From Prorocentrum cordatum (lineage: Eukaryota; Sar; Dinophyceae; Prorocentrales; Prorocentraceae), in assembly GCA_963575745.1 (NCBI GenBank), contig CAUYUJ010022426.1:394962-458961 (forward strand): a stretch of DNA of 64,000 bases. Direction: 5' to 3'. Numbering within the stretch: position 1 is the stretch's first letter; each line of letters opens with the position of its first letter. The notes beneath the pieces are model-generated. The model made no database searches. It worked only from the letters and a program-made list of their open reading frames with translations, and had not been told where the DNA came from. This document shows positions 10,753 to 20,748 of the stretch, piece after piece. Both the position numbers and the translations under genes were made by a program.

Positions 10753-10952
10753 AGATTTGGACGTCCGAAATGGGTATGAACAAACAGGGTGCGATGCCCA
10801 ACCAAAAATGCCGTTCAAACTCGACCGCGGCCAATGTTGGGCAGGCGGCCTTCTGTCTAAATGAACACCGTCCGCGGCGACACCGACAGCGAGCCCTGTT
10901 CAAAATGAACAGGAACTGCTGTCGGCCGTCGTACACGAGCATCGTTTGACCG
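10753..10952. mobile_element. MITE-B copy
   Basis: Starts ATTTGGACGTCCGAAATGGG, contains GTTGGGCAGGCGGCCTTCTG, and ends with an eroded inverse of the start (CGTACACGAGCATCGTTTGAC). The internal phrase CCCTGTTCAAAATGAACAG is shared with 13,141-13,335. Confidence 0.7.
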
Positions 10953-11690
10953 ATCCCTGGTCCCCACGGGCGTGTCCTGGGCCCCACCTTCCGAAATATC
11001 CCCCTAGAGGGGGATCTAGGTTGTTTTCGAGGGGCATATCCCCAACTGGGCTGGTCGGACGGTGGGGGTCAGGATGGAAAGGAAGAAACAACTAACCCTG
11101 TGCCCCGGACAATCATCACCCCAGGATAATGAAGTTCGGGGGCCTGGCGGGGACAGTCCACGCTTTGCCCAGGGAAAGTGACGTCAGTTATACAAGGTAT
11201 GATGATGACGATGACGATGACGATGATGGTGATCCTGGGCGCTCGTGTAGATCATGGTAGATTTTGGCACGAGACTTGTGAAACTCCGCGCAGCCTTGGA
11301 TCTGCGCCCGGCCCCCCTGACGGCGCCTCCCGCGCCGCCCCTGGCGGCGCCTCCCGCACCGCCAGGGGAGCCGGGCGCAGCGCGGAGCACCGAGCATTTG
11401 CACATCGTTCGTTTCGGATCGCGCTCGTTTCTAATTGTGCTCGTTGCTAATTGTTCCTGGCCCCCTGGTGGCCAGGACGAGGCCCAGGATAGAAGGATTA
11501 GAACTGAAAGGATCTCGCCCTTCCCAAAAATCAGAGAGAAAATTTGAAGAATCAGAAAGGAACCATGTGTATGTCTATGCAGCGATTGCTTCTCCGAGGG
11601 GGATACGGCATCAGGAACACGATGCCGAGCACCCCCGCTTCCCGTGCCCAACTTCATGTTGCATCCTCGGGGGGCCTTGTCCGTCGCGGC
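10953..11690. other. gene-less unique sequence
   Basis: Mixed DNA with a short (GATGAC)n patch at about 11,200-11,228 and a small GC-rich inverted structure (GGCGCCTCCCGC repeated) near 11,320-11,365. No gene or element end is recognised. Confidence 0.45.
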
Positions 11691-11694
11691 CCTC

Positions 11695-11815
11695 TCCGCG
11701 TCGAGTCCGTGGCGAGACCATGTCGGACTCGTCGGATCCGTGTCGAATCCGTGTCGAATCCGCGTCGGATCCACGCCACATCCGCGTCGAGTCCGCATCG
11801 GGCCCGCGTCGGGCA
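11695..11815 (+). repeat. degenerate GTCGAATCCGY repeat
   Basis: About ten imperfect 10-13-bp units of the type GTCGGATCCGTGTCGAATCC. It is compositionally similar to the ATCGGCGATGC clusters but not palindromic. Confidence 0.6.
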
Positions 11816-12229
11816 CAAGAAGAGAACCCAATTTTTGGGGACAGGCGAGGTCCCTTGCCTGACGTGGTGGTACGTGCCAGGTCTGTCAAAGGGCTTCCAG
11901 CGCTCGCTGCAACGTCTTGCCAAGGAGACTGCCGTGTGGTTTCGGACTTTCCGCCCGGGCTGACGCCGCAGAAGAAATTCGTGCATCGTGTGTGTTTGGG
12001 GCTCATTGAAGGTTTGCCGTAGAAAAGAAGTCCCCAGAAGATGCAACGGACCCAGTTCGATCGCACCCCCAACGCGCAGTGCGCCGTCTCCTGCGAGCGG
12101 GCGCCGCCGTGCCGCGAGCCAACAGCGGAGCCCGCGCCGCGGCTGCCCTTGTGCAGCCGGCCCTGCCCAACACGCCGATGGAGCGCTCTCGCCGCGGAGG
12201 CCCCCGCCCCTTACGTCACGAGGCGGGCC

Positions 12230-12994
12230 CTCGCTCGTCGTCGTCGTCGTCGTCCTCGTTGTCGTCGTCAACGGCATCGTCTTCATCAGCAGCATCAGCA
12301 TCGGCATCAGCATCAGCAGCATCATCATCATCGTCATCATCATCATCACCATCATCAACAGCACCAGCATCGTCATCACCACCACCACATCACACATCAT
12401 CACCATCGTCAACAACATCATCATCATCATCATCATCCTCATCATCATCATCATCAGCACCAGCATCATCAGCAGCAGCACCATCAGCAACAGTGCCATG
12501 AGTATCATAATCATCAGCAGTATCAGCATCAACATGAGCATTATCATAGGCATCACCACCATCATAATCAGCAACGTCTGAATCATCATCATCAACAGCA
12601 GCAGCATCATTGACAGCATCATCAACATCATAATCATCACAGCGATCATCCTTATCAGCCTTATCATCATCAACATCGTCACCAACAACAGCATCATCGT
12701 CATCATCACAATCAGCATCAGCATCGCCATCAGCATCCACATCATCATCATCAGCATCATCATCGCAAGCCACCAACAACAAAATCGTCAGCATCATCAT
12801 CCACATCAGCAACATCATCATCATCATCATCATCATCACCAACAGCATCATCATTGACTTCATCACCATCCTCATCAGTCACCATCACCACCATCCTCAT
12901 CAGTCGCATCATCTTCACCATCCTCCTCCTCCTCCTCATCATCATCACCATCATCACCAACATCATCATCATCATCATCATCATCATCAACATT

Positions 12995-13041
<47 letters not shown>

Positions 13042-13064
13042 ATCATCATCATCATCATAATCAT

Positions 13065-13140
<76 letters not shown>
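12230..13140. repeat. (CAT)n/(CAGCAT)n microsatellite tract, 0.9 kb
   Basis: CGT triplets give way to CAT/CAG triplets and finally to pure CAT. The His-rich, Ser-rich and Asp/Met-rich translations are artefacts of the repeat. The tract is interrupted at 13,141 by a MITE-B copy and resumes at about 13,335. Confidence 0.9.
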
Positions 13141-13142
<2 letters not shown>

Positions 13143-13335
13143 TTTGGACGCCCGATGATGGTACGGAAAAAATGGGTACAATGCCCAACAACAAATGTTG
13201 TCCCAAACCAACAGCGGCCGCTTTGGGCAGGCGGCCTTCTGTCTCGAATGGACACAGGCCGCGGCGGCGTGCACAGCGAACCCTGTTCAAAATGAACAGA
13301 AACTGCTGTTGGGCATTGTACCCATGTGTCCAGAA
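13141..13335. mobile_element. MITE-B copy inserted into the (CAT)n tract
   Basis: Left end ATTTTGGACGCCCG, right end GTGTCCAGAAT. (CAT)n lies directly on both sides. The interior matches 9,933-10,152, including GCCCAACAACAAATGTTGTC and CTTCTGTCTCGAATGGACAC. The target is repetitive, so the duplication length cannot be read. Confidence 0.75.
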
Positions 13336-13429
13336 TCATCATCATCCTCATCATCCTCATCCTCCTCCTCATCATCATCGCTCGTCTTCCCGCCTACCCC
13401 AGGGTCGGGGGTATCTTACGTGTTCGACA

Positions 13430-13565
13430 TTCGACCATTGACCTTTCGCTACCGTGGGGAAACCGAGAGGTGCCACTACCGCTGTACTCCCCAGACGGTT
13501 CTGACCAGAATTTCGAAGCGAATCCAGCGGTGGCGACGAGGGCCTCCCAGGAGGCCCGACCAAAG
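13430..13565 (+). mobile_element. MITE-C copy
   Basis: Contains GAGGTGCCACTACCGCTGTA, then TCTGACCAGAATTTCGAAGC, then GGTGGCGACGAGGGCCTCCC. It is the clearest copy of the family core but has a diverged left end and no convincing right end. Confidence 0.55.
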
Positions 13566-13649
13566 CCCGAGGGCGGGGGGATCGGATCGACTCGGTAGGA
13601 GGGAGCATCGTGCTCCGCAGCGCCAGCTGCCCCCTCGCCCCCGCCCAGC

Positions 13650-13830
13650 CTGGAGGAGGAGGAGGAGGAGGAGGAGGAGGAGGAGGAGAAGCAGGAGGAG
13701 GCGGAAGAGGGGGAGGGGGAGGAGGACTGGAAGGAGGGGGAGGAGGAGGAGGAGGAGGAGGAGGCGGAGGAGGAGGAGGAGGAGGAGGAGGAGGAGTAGG
13801 AGGAGGGGGAGGAGGAGGGGCCACAAGTGA
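13650..13830. repeat. (GGA)n purine array
   Basis: About 60 GGA triplets with a few GCA, GCG and GTA interruptions. No coding meaning. Confidence 0.9.
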
Positions 13831-13835
13831 GGAAC

Positions 13836-14402
13836 TTGAAACTCAAAACCAGCATCCTGCGGCAACTCATCAGAGCCTCCCATACCATCTTGTTGGCTCT
13901 TGCGGAACGACGCGGGTCGTCGCTAATACACGCTAGGCCGACGCTGGCCGACGCTGAATCTGCGCTATCTCATCGGATACCAAGCGCCAATCGACGCCAG
14001 TGCGCTCTCAAAGCGGAACTGCGAGGGCACAAGGCTTCCATGTTTTGCGACCGAAGCAGTCTTGGCAGCATGTACATCCCGCCCTGCCCGGGGGCCGGGG
14101 GAGAAGGAGGGAGGAGGCTCGCCACGCCACCGCCGCCGGCGCCGGCGCCCAATTTCTACCAGCCGGAAGGAGCCCTGTGGCAAGAGGAGGAAAAACGACG
14201 ACGAGGGACGACACGAGGGGAAGGGCAGGGAGGAGGGCGGTCAAAGCATCTTGGCTCGCGCAATTGGTTTGCCCAGCGCTTCCACGCGCCGGGAGGCGCC
14301 CATGTGTCGAGGAACGGGCCCCGCGGCGGGGCCGAGACCTGCTGCACGCGGCAGATGTCGTAACCCGCCCCCCTTCCCTAAAACAGGGCTAGGATCGGGA
14401 TA
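13836..14402. other. gene-less unique sequence
   Basis: Mixed DNA with several overlapping open frames and no domain. It includes short GCCGGCGCC-rich patches. Nothing else is recognised. Confidence 0.45.
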
Positions 14403-14462
14403 AATCGCTCCAGAGCGTTCCGGAGCGCTCTCAGAGCGTTCTGGAACGCTCTGGAGCGGCCG
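14403..14462. repeat. GAGCGTTCCGGAGCGCTC palindromic repeats
   Basis: Five imperfect ~11-bp units of GAGCGTTCYGGA, alternately inverted, making a dense cluster of short palindromes. Confidence 0.7.
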
Positions 14463-14659
14463 CGGCGCCCAATACATCCTCCAAATCCGGCGATTCTCAG
14501 AGATTTCGAGTTATCCCGATCCGATTTTGTCCCGATCTTCGCGTCGTTTTATTCCCTGCCCTGCCCCTTCGCCCGGCCCCACCCTGGACGCCCGCGACGA
14601 GCGAACGCCAGCGATCCGCCCCACCGGCCCCGGCGGGGCCGCGCCTCTGTGCCCGGGCC

Positions 14660-14800
14660 CGCCTCAGCCAGGCATGTGGCTGCCACGACAAGGGACAACC
14701 CGACAGGCCTATCGTGCTTAAAACCTGCTTCTGCATGTCTAGGACATGTGTAACACATGTGTTTGACATCTGAAACAATTATCTGGCAGCATGCGTCCTC
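14660..14800 (+). repeat. interspersed repeat, family F, copy 1
   Basis: Pairs with 15,430-15,605. Shared segments in order are a TGGCTGCCACGAC-like block, CGTGCTTAAAA, ACATGTGT-rich sequence, TCTGAAACA, and TTATCTGGCAGCATGC. This copy is about 35 bp shorter. Confidence 0.6.
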
Positions 14801-14838
14801 TCTGGTGGGGCCTCGGTGGGCTCTGTGCCTGCGCTCCA

Positions 14839-15141
14839 GTCGGGCGTGTCCCCCTACATGGGGGTCCTGGGCAAACAATGAACACCCCATCCAGACGAAC
14901 GCCCCAAAATAGCAACACAATCATTTTTTTATTTTGTGTTATTTTATTATTATTTTTTATGTTTATGTTTATTCTTTTTTATTGTTTATTTATTGATTTT
15001 TTATGTTATTGTTTAAATATATTGTTTAAACATGTTTTATTGCTATTATTTTTTATGATACCATCAGACCCTCTTTTTTGACCCAGACCATCTTTTTTGA
15101 CTATCTCTGGACCTTCCTCCTGTAGAGGGACCAGGCCCGAC
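14839..15141. mobile_element. MITE-A copy, long form (303 bp)
   Basis: Termini GTCGGGCGTGTCCCCCTACA and CCTGTAGAGGGACCAGGCCCGAC match the short copies. The interior is expanded by about 150 bp of T-rich sequence (TTATTTTTTATG units). A further CCCGACTG occurs at about 15,282, so the element may have a duplicated end. Confidence 0.65.
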
Positions 15142-15142
15142 T

Positions 15143-15285
15143 GATTGCAATCCTTTTTGCAATCCTTTTTGCAATCCTTGGTCGAAGGATTGCAACAAAA
15201 ACCCTTTTTGCAATCCTTTTGGCAATCCAGGTTTTTTTTTGCAATCATTTTTGCAATCCTTGGTTTTTTTGCAATCATTGCCCGA
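15143..15285 (+). repeat. GCAATCCTTTTT tandem repeat
   Basis: About ten imperfect 12-bp copies of GCAATCCTTTTT begin directly at the right end of the long MITE-A copy and stop at a second CCCGAC end. They are probably slippage at the element border. Confidence 0.7.
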
Positions 15286-15429
15286 CTGAAACCTGGGCTG
15301 CCTCGGCCAGGCCAGGGGACGCGTGAGAGGCCGCCTCCCTGGCCAGGGGCGGGCCTGGCCGAGAGCGGCGGGGAGCACGGGCGGCGCCGCCCGGGCCCTC
15401 CTCCTCTTCGCCGCCCCGCCCCCCGTGGC

Positions 15430-15605
15430 GCTGTGGATGCCATGACCGTGGACACCCTAACAGCCCGAGCATTGAATCAACATCGTGTTTTAAAAAAGGT
15501 GAAAGCCTGTTCTCAAAATGTGTCAAACAGGTGTTCACATACTTGGAACATGTCTGAAACACTTTGTAGACATCCGGGAATTATTTGGCAGCATGCTTCC
15601 GCTCC
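15430..15605 (+). repeat. interspersed repeat, family F, copy 2
   Basis: See copy 1 at 14,660. It ends with GAATTATTTGGCAGCATGC. Several ACATGT/ACAGGTGT words occur inside. Confidence 0.6.
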
Positions 15606-15746
15606 GTTAGTCGACTTCCACAACCCTTGCGGAGCGACACGCTGCTGCCCGTCGAGCTCCGCGGCCCCAAGACGCCACACGCAGCCCGCAGCGTGCCGAC
15701 ACGGAGCTCAGCACGGAGGCTGGAGACGCACGTTTCCAGAGGAAGA

Positions 15747-15897
15747 AAAGGTACCCATACCTCTACCCTCCGCCCGTTGTTCCCTGTTCGGTCTTCCTCG
15801 GAGGCCCTCGTTGTCACCGCTGGATTCGCCTCGAAATCCTGGTCAAAACGCACCCCAGGAGAGGTCCGGGGAGTAGCGGTATCGGTACCTTTTCGTT
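15747..15897 (-). mobile_element. MITE-C copy with both ends
   Basis: Left GAAAAGGTACCCATACCTCT and right GTAGCGGTATCGGTACCTTTTC are inverted repeats of about 20 bp. The internal core is reversed relative to the other copies. This copy defines the family length as about 150 bp. Confidence 0.7.
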
Positions 15898-16048
15898 TCC
15901 CCACCTTTGGCGTGACCAGGTCGCCACAGCGTGGACCAAGACATGCCGAGCCAACACGCAGCGTATTGGCCCGGACGTTTCGAGCACGGAACGTGTCGCG
16001 ATTCAGCACGGGCATATCAGGGCAACTACAGTCGAGGCGTTGACCTAA

Positions 16049-16195
16049 GGAACCCTAAATAAGGAACGAGGCCCCTTTCTCCTATAAGTTCAACCTCGAT
16101 TTCCTATGGAAAACCTCAGGAAAACCCGAGGCAAACTTTGAAACAATCAAGGAACACCGAGCCCCTCCCCAGCGAAAAGGGTTCCTTCTTCAGGG
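16049..16195. mobile_element. possible foldback element (AAGGAACCCT ends)
   Basis: AAGGAACCCTAAATAAGGAACG at the left and AGGGTTCCTT at the right are inverted, with a second inverted pair (GAGGCCCC / GGGGCTCGG type) inside. Only one copy is seen here, so the mobile-element call is tentative. Confidence 0.4.
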
Positions 16196-16581
16196 CCCCG
16201 ACTGTAAGGTGTCGAACGATACGCACCGTGCTGCAATCGTCGTGCTCTCCAGCGCGGCCCTTCTGGCAAATGGCAACTGTGGGTGGCCCAGCCTTGTCCT
16301 GACCCCCCACACGCCTCCCCAGTCCCCCACACCGACTGGACGAACCACAACTGCACAGACAGAAACTGTCGGAGCTCCGCGCGGACTTCTCACATCGGCG
16401 CTGGACCCCGCCGGGGCCCACTCTGGCGCCGCAACTGGCGGGCTCCGCGCGAATGCTGCCTGACCGAATTCATCTCTCTGCCGCGAGACCCTCGGCGCCG
16501 CTGCTGCGGTGAGCGTACCGTCCACCACCACCACTGCAGAGCAGAGGCGGGCGACCTTTGGTAGTGCTTCGATGGTACTGG

Positions 16582-16740
16582 CCATCGCTCGGGCGTCCAT
16601 TCCCTGTGGTTTGTCGGTTTCGTGCGTGGTTTTTTCTCGCAGGATGATCCAGGATGCTCCTTAATAATCCCCGCCGGGAAAAGTGCACACGTCCGAGCGA
16701 TACCAAGGTTACGAACGACGCGCCGCCGAGGGGAACCGAC
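16582..16740 (+). repeat. interspersed repeat, family G, copy 1
   Basis: Matches 63,384-63,545 over ~150 bp through CCATTCCCT, GTTTCGTGCGTGGTT, GCAGGATGATCCAGGATGCT, then AAAAGTGCAC and GTCCGAGCGATACCAAG. Both copies have the same orientation and are well conserved, so the dispersal is fairly recent. Confidence 0.75.
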
Positions 16741-17087
16741 CAGTGCGTCACTACGGCAGGAGCACCAGCAACACACCGACTGGCTCCCAAGGGCGACGTG
16801 TCAGTCAATACGATCCTTCCCTCCCGAATGGCACGGGGCGCCCGCGGCGCCCGCCACAGCACCGCCGCAGGTCGAACCGCGGTCACGTGTGTCGGCGGTC
16901 GTGACAGAAGCAGGCGCTCCAACCGTCGGCCCTCCTCCCCCTCCCCCCACGCCTGCCAGAGCTTCACCTCGGCATTGCGCGCGGCGATCTCCTGGAGCTC
17001 GGCCTCGGCGCCGGGGCTCCCCGAAGCGGAACTCGAGGTGTTGAGCAGGGGCCGACGGGCTCCGGTATTCCTATATGCCTGCCACAA

Positions 17088-17247
17088 ATTGTTCCTATAG
17101 CCCAAACATGTTCTAAGAACCAGAAATGTCCTTAGAACGTAAACCCGATGGGTTAAAACAGTACTGTCCCGGACAAAAATGCTCTGAGAACATGTCGTGG
17201 AAACCACAAGCGGTTCTTAGAACATTGTTTGGTAGGCCTATGGGTAA
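17088..17247. mobile_element. foldback element with GTTCTAAGAACC inner repeats
   Basis: The left arm CCCAAACATGTTCTAAGAACC and the right arm GGTTCTTAGAACATTGTTTGG are inverted. Two further TCTGAGAACA/TCCTTAGAACG words lie inside. The arms extend outward through CCTATAG / CCTATGGG with small indels. Probably a MITE; it is single-copy in this window. Confidence 0.55.
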
Positions 17248-17469
17248 GCGCGGCTGGCCTCAAAAGGCCCGCCGAGTAGACCGCGCCAGGCTATAGTCAA
17301 CCACTATATGAAGGGTCCCTGGGACACACAACTAAATACACACAAATGGCAAGATTCAATATTTTTCCAAAAGTTCTGGGTTTTGTTTTCCCCCTCACAC
17401 TTCCCATCTTTTCCCACACTCTCAAGGGAATCGACGATTAATTGTGTCTGTGTGTGTGTTTGTTTCCCT

Positions 17470-17636
17470 CCTGATAGTAAGGATGCGCGATAATGATGCA
17501 AGGGCCTTGGAACGCCATGTTGACGTTTTCCGTGCGGGGCGCAGCCAAATGCCGAAGGATGCCGAATACCGAAGGGGCAAGGGTGCAATGGTAGTCTTGG
17601 AAAACTGAGCCATTCTTGCTATCATGGTTGACTGTA
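17470..17636 (+). mobile_element. MITE-D copy, Tc1/mariner-like ends (left end worn)
   Basis: Contains GATAGTAAGGATGCGCGATA, GCAAGGGCCTTGG and GCGGGGCGCAGCCAA, and ends GGTTGACTGTA. It is the same family as 18,367-18,543. Confidence 0.6.
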
Positions 17637-18064
17637 CTCGGGGGGCCTGCTGAGGCGCGCAGGGGCCACGTGCATGCAAGGCTGTCTGTGCGCCCGAAGC
17701 CTCAACGCATCAAGGCTCGCAGAGCTCGAAACGATTATGTTTATTTGAATCATCCTCGAATCAAGAGAGCAAACTCGCCACTGTCAGCTGGCAGTTCCGT
17801 CGTGAAACAGCGGTTGACGTGAGCGCTCGCGTCCGCACGGAGACGGAACCGAATATTCCAGGAGCCGGGGCGTGCGGAGCAATCGTTGCGTCCGCTTGAA
17901 CGTCCGCCAGGCAAGATTGCCGGAGGCACTCGCAAACCTTCGAACAGAGCTGAAGAGACATCGGTCGGGTCGGACGAGCGGGGGGGGGGTCGCCAAAGGG
18001 GGTAGCTAGCCGCCAATATATCGAAGAACTCGCCTAGCGGCGGCGCCCTTCCGAATGCTAGGAG

Positions 18065-18230
18065 TCCAAGATGGCGCAAAAGGCTCCGAGGATCGCCCCA
18101 AAACGCCCCCCCAACGGCCTCACGAGGATCCCAAGACTGCCCAGGAGGCTTCCAAGGCGGCCCGAAAGCCCCTCGAGGACGGCCCCTGGAGGCCCACAAG
18201 AAGGTGGTCGAAGAGGGGCCCACCGGAGAG
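18065..18230 (-). repeat. C-rich block, inverse of the G-rich decamers
   Basis: CCCAAGACTGCCCAGGAGG-type units, i.e. the TTGGG grammar on the minus strand. Confidence 0.6.
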
Positions 18231-18269
18231 AGACATCGACCTGGTTTTCGGAGCCTCGCCCCCCCCAGA

Positions 18270-18604
18270 TACAGTCAGCTCGTATCATCAGGATGCGCGG
18301 TGAAGATGTAAGGGCAACGTTCCCCGAACGAGGTTGGCCAACGAAAGCGGCCAAGGATGGACCGAGTACAGTCAACTCGTATAGTAAGGATGCGCGATAA
18401 GAATGCAAGGGCCTTGGACGCCCAGTTCGAAGCTGTTCGAGCGGGGCGCAGCCAACGAAACTGGCCAAGGACGGGCCGAAAAGGCAAGGATGCAAGGGTA
18501 CCCTTGGGAATGCTGCCCATCTTTACTCTGCGGGTTGACTGTAGGCAAGGATGCTGAAGTACTCCTGGGAGGTCGCCCATCCTTACTGAGCGGGCTGACT
18601 GCAG
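18270..18604 (+). mobile_element. MITE-D compound: one full copy flanked by two partial copies
   Basis: The full copy is 18,367-18,543 (177 bp). It starts TACAGTCAACTCGTATAGTA and ends GCGGGTTGACTGTA, so perfect CAGTCAAC inverted ends are bordered by TA on both sides. Ends of this style with a TA duplication are typical of Tc1/mariner-derived MITEs. A left-half copy starts at 18,270 and a right-half copy ends at 18,604. There is no transposase. Confidence 0.75.
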
Positions 18605-19399
18605 CCCCAAGGAGGCACCCGGAGGCACCCGAGGCCTCGAAGGGACTCCCCAGAGGCCATACATCCCGAAGGCACCCAAGAGACGACCAAGGAAGGAAGA
18701 AAGGAAGTCCCGTCCGAGACCCGGGGCGGGCGGGACGCCTCAGAAGAAAATGTCCATCTCACCAGTGAATCTCAGCAGCCCAAGCAACATAATCTTCAGC
18801 ACTGCGATGCCATGTTTCGCAGTTGCTTGCCCGCTGCCCATGCCCCAAGAGACGCCCACGACGGCAGAAGGGCATGGCGTCGCAACACCTATTTCGCATC
18901 CGGCTGCATCTTTAATGCCCTCCCATACACTACCCAACAAGGCCACTGGTCGATAGCCAACGCACGGGGTCGGCATGGGGCCACTTCCGACACGGAGGCC
19001 ACCGACCAGCACGGATCAAACGTTCTCTCTGCCTCCCCCTCCTCCTCCTCCTCCTCCTTCTCATCTTACTCCTGATGCTGCTGCTCCTCCTGATGATGCC
19101 TGATGCTGCTGCGTCGTCCTCCTGATGCTGCTGCTCCTCCTCGTCCCCATGTTCCTGTCCCTCCATGTTTCTCCGCTTCGCTCTCTTTCTCTTCCGTCTC
19201 CTTCTACCCGTGACACATCGAACGCAGACACAAACGACTAACGGGCGTATACAACACCAGACTGCGAAATGTCCACGAGCCCCCCCCCAAAAAAAATGAC
19301 AACAATTACCAATCGCTGCGGCGTTCACAACCGCTACGGCATTCACAATACATGTTGACGGCATTCACCAACCGCCACGGCGTTCACAATACATGGAGA
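18605..19399. other. gene-less sequence
   Basis: Unique DNA to about 19,030, then CTCCTGATGCTGCTG tandem words (19,065-19,150), then a short repeated GGCATTCACAAYCGC phrase at 19,310-19,395. No gene seen. Confidence 0.5.
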
Positions 19400-19930
19400 C
19401 AGCCCCTCCCTCCAATACTATCGTCATCAACAACCTGGTCGTCGTCGTAACCATTATCACGATCATCAGCATAATTGCCACTGCCACTGCCATCGACGTC
19501 ATCACCATCATCAGCATCCTCATCATCAACATCAGCATCATCATCATAATCATGATCGTCGCCGTAACCACAATCAAAATCCTCCTCATCATCAGCAGCA
19601 TCGCCCTTACCATCGACACTAATACCAAATCCACAATCGTAATTATTAACCTCATCATCATCACCATCATCGTCGTCCTCAGCATCATTGAAATCATTAT
19701 CAGTATCACTATCATCATCACCACCATCACCACCACCACTACCATCCGCATCAGCATCATCGTACTCAGGATCAATATCATCAGCAGCATCACCATCGTC
19801 ATCATTATCAGCATCGGCATCATCAGCATAAGCATCATCAACATCATCATCACTTTCAACCTCCTCATCGCCAACCGCAACAATTTCATTATCACCATCA
19901 CCATCAACACCGACATCAACATCACCACCG
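19400..19930. repeat. degenerate (ATC)n tract
   Basis: Imperfect ATC/CAT triplets for about 530 bp. The Ile/Ser/Thr-rich and Met/Val-rich open frames on the two strands are artefacts. Confidence 0.85.
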
Positions 19931-20334
19931 AGCCATGTTCAGCCGGGGATTGCGCCAGCCAGATGAAGCAGATGTCAAATATATCAAGCGGAGTCGAGTC
20001 TGCCAGGAAGTGTAGCCAAACTGCCAGGTGCGGCACTCTAGGACTTTTGAAATCAAATAAAGACCCCCTAGAAGTTGACAAGGGCATGCACATCTCTCTT
20101 ATATATCCGCTGGCCCCCTTGTGGGGCCACCAGGCTAAGGCCTAAGGTTAGCAATTTCCTGTACCAGTTGCAGCTTCCTGTTTCCACTGTTACGGTTCTG
20201 CTTCTTGCTGCTAACTGTTACAGTTCTGCTTCTTGCTGCTTACTGTTCCTTGTTGATGGACCGCGCGAGGGGGGGAGGCCTAAAACGGGCATTTTTACAA
20301 CGCCCTGGGCGTGTTGTCTGAATTGCTGGGGTGG

Positions 20335-20748
20335 GCAAAATTGACACCCCTCACGCAGATCGGCGGGGTCAGGGTCCAAACACATATGGGATTTGCCACA
20401 TTTCTGAAATTCGGTGACGCCCTTCGCGCAGATCGGCAGGGTCAGGGTCCAAAAACATTACGGAATTACGACCTTTCTGAAAATTCGGTGGCACCCCTCA
20501 CGCAGATCGACGGGGTCAGGGTCCAAAAACACAGGAGATTTGCTACCTTTCTGACATTCGGTGGCACCCCTCACGCAAATCGGCCGGGTCAGGGTCCAAA
20601 AACATAAGAGATTTGCCGAATTTCTGAAATTCGGTGGCACCCCTCACGCATATCGGCGGGGTCAGGGCCCAAAACACAAAAAAGATTTGTCACATTTCTA
20701 AAATTCGGTGGCACTCCTCCGCAGATCGGCAGGGTCAGGGTCTAAAAA
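20335..20748 (+). repeat. ~71-bp satellite, left part (six units)
   Basis: Each unit holds CCTCACGCAGATCGG, GGGTCAGGGTCCAAA and GATTTGCCACATTTCTGAAA, with a period of 71-82 bp. The array is interrupted at about 20,749 and resumes at about 22,300. Confidence 0.85.

Noticed and set aside
11654-12763. 369-codon Met/Leu-rich minus-strand frame
   Set aside because: Mostly translation of (CAT)n; no domain.
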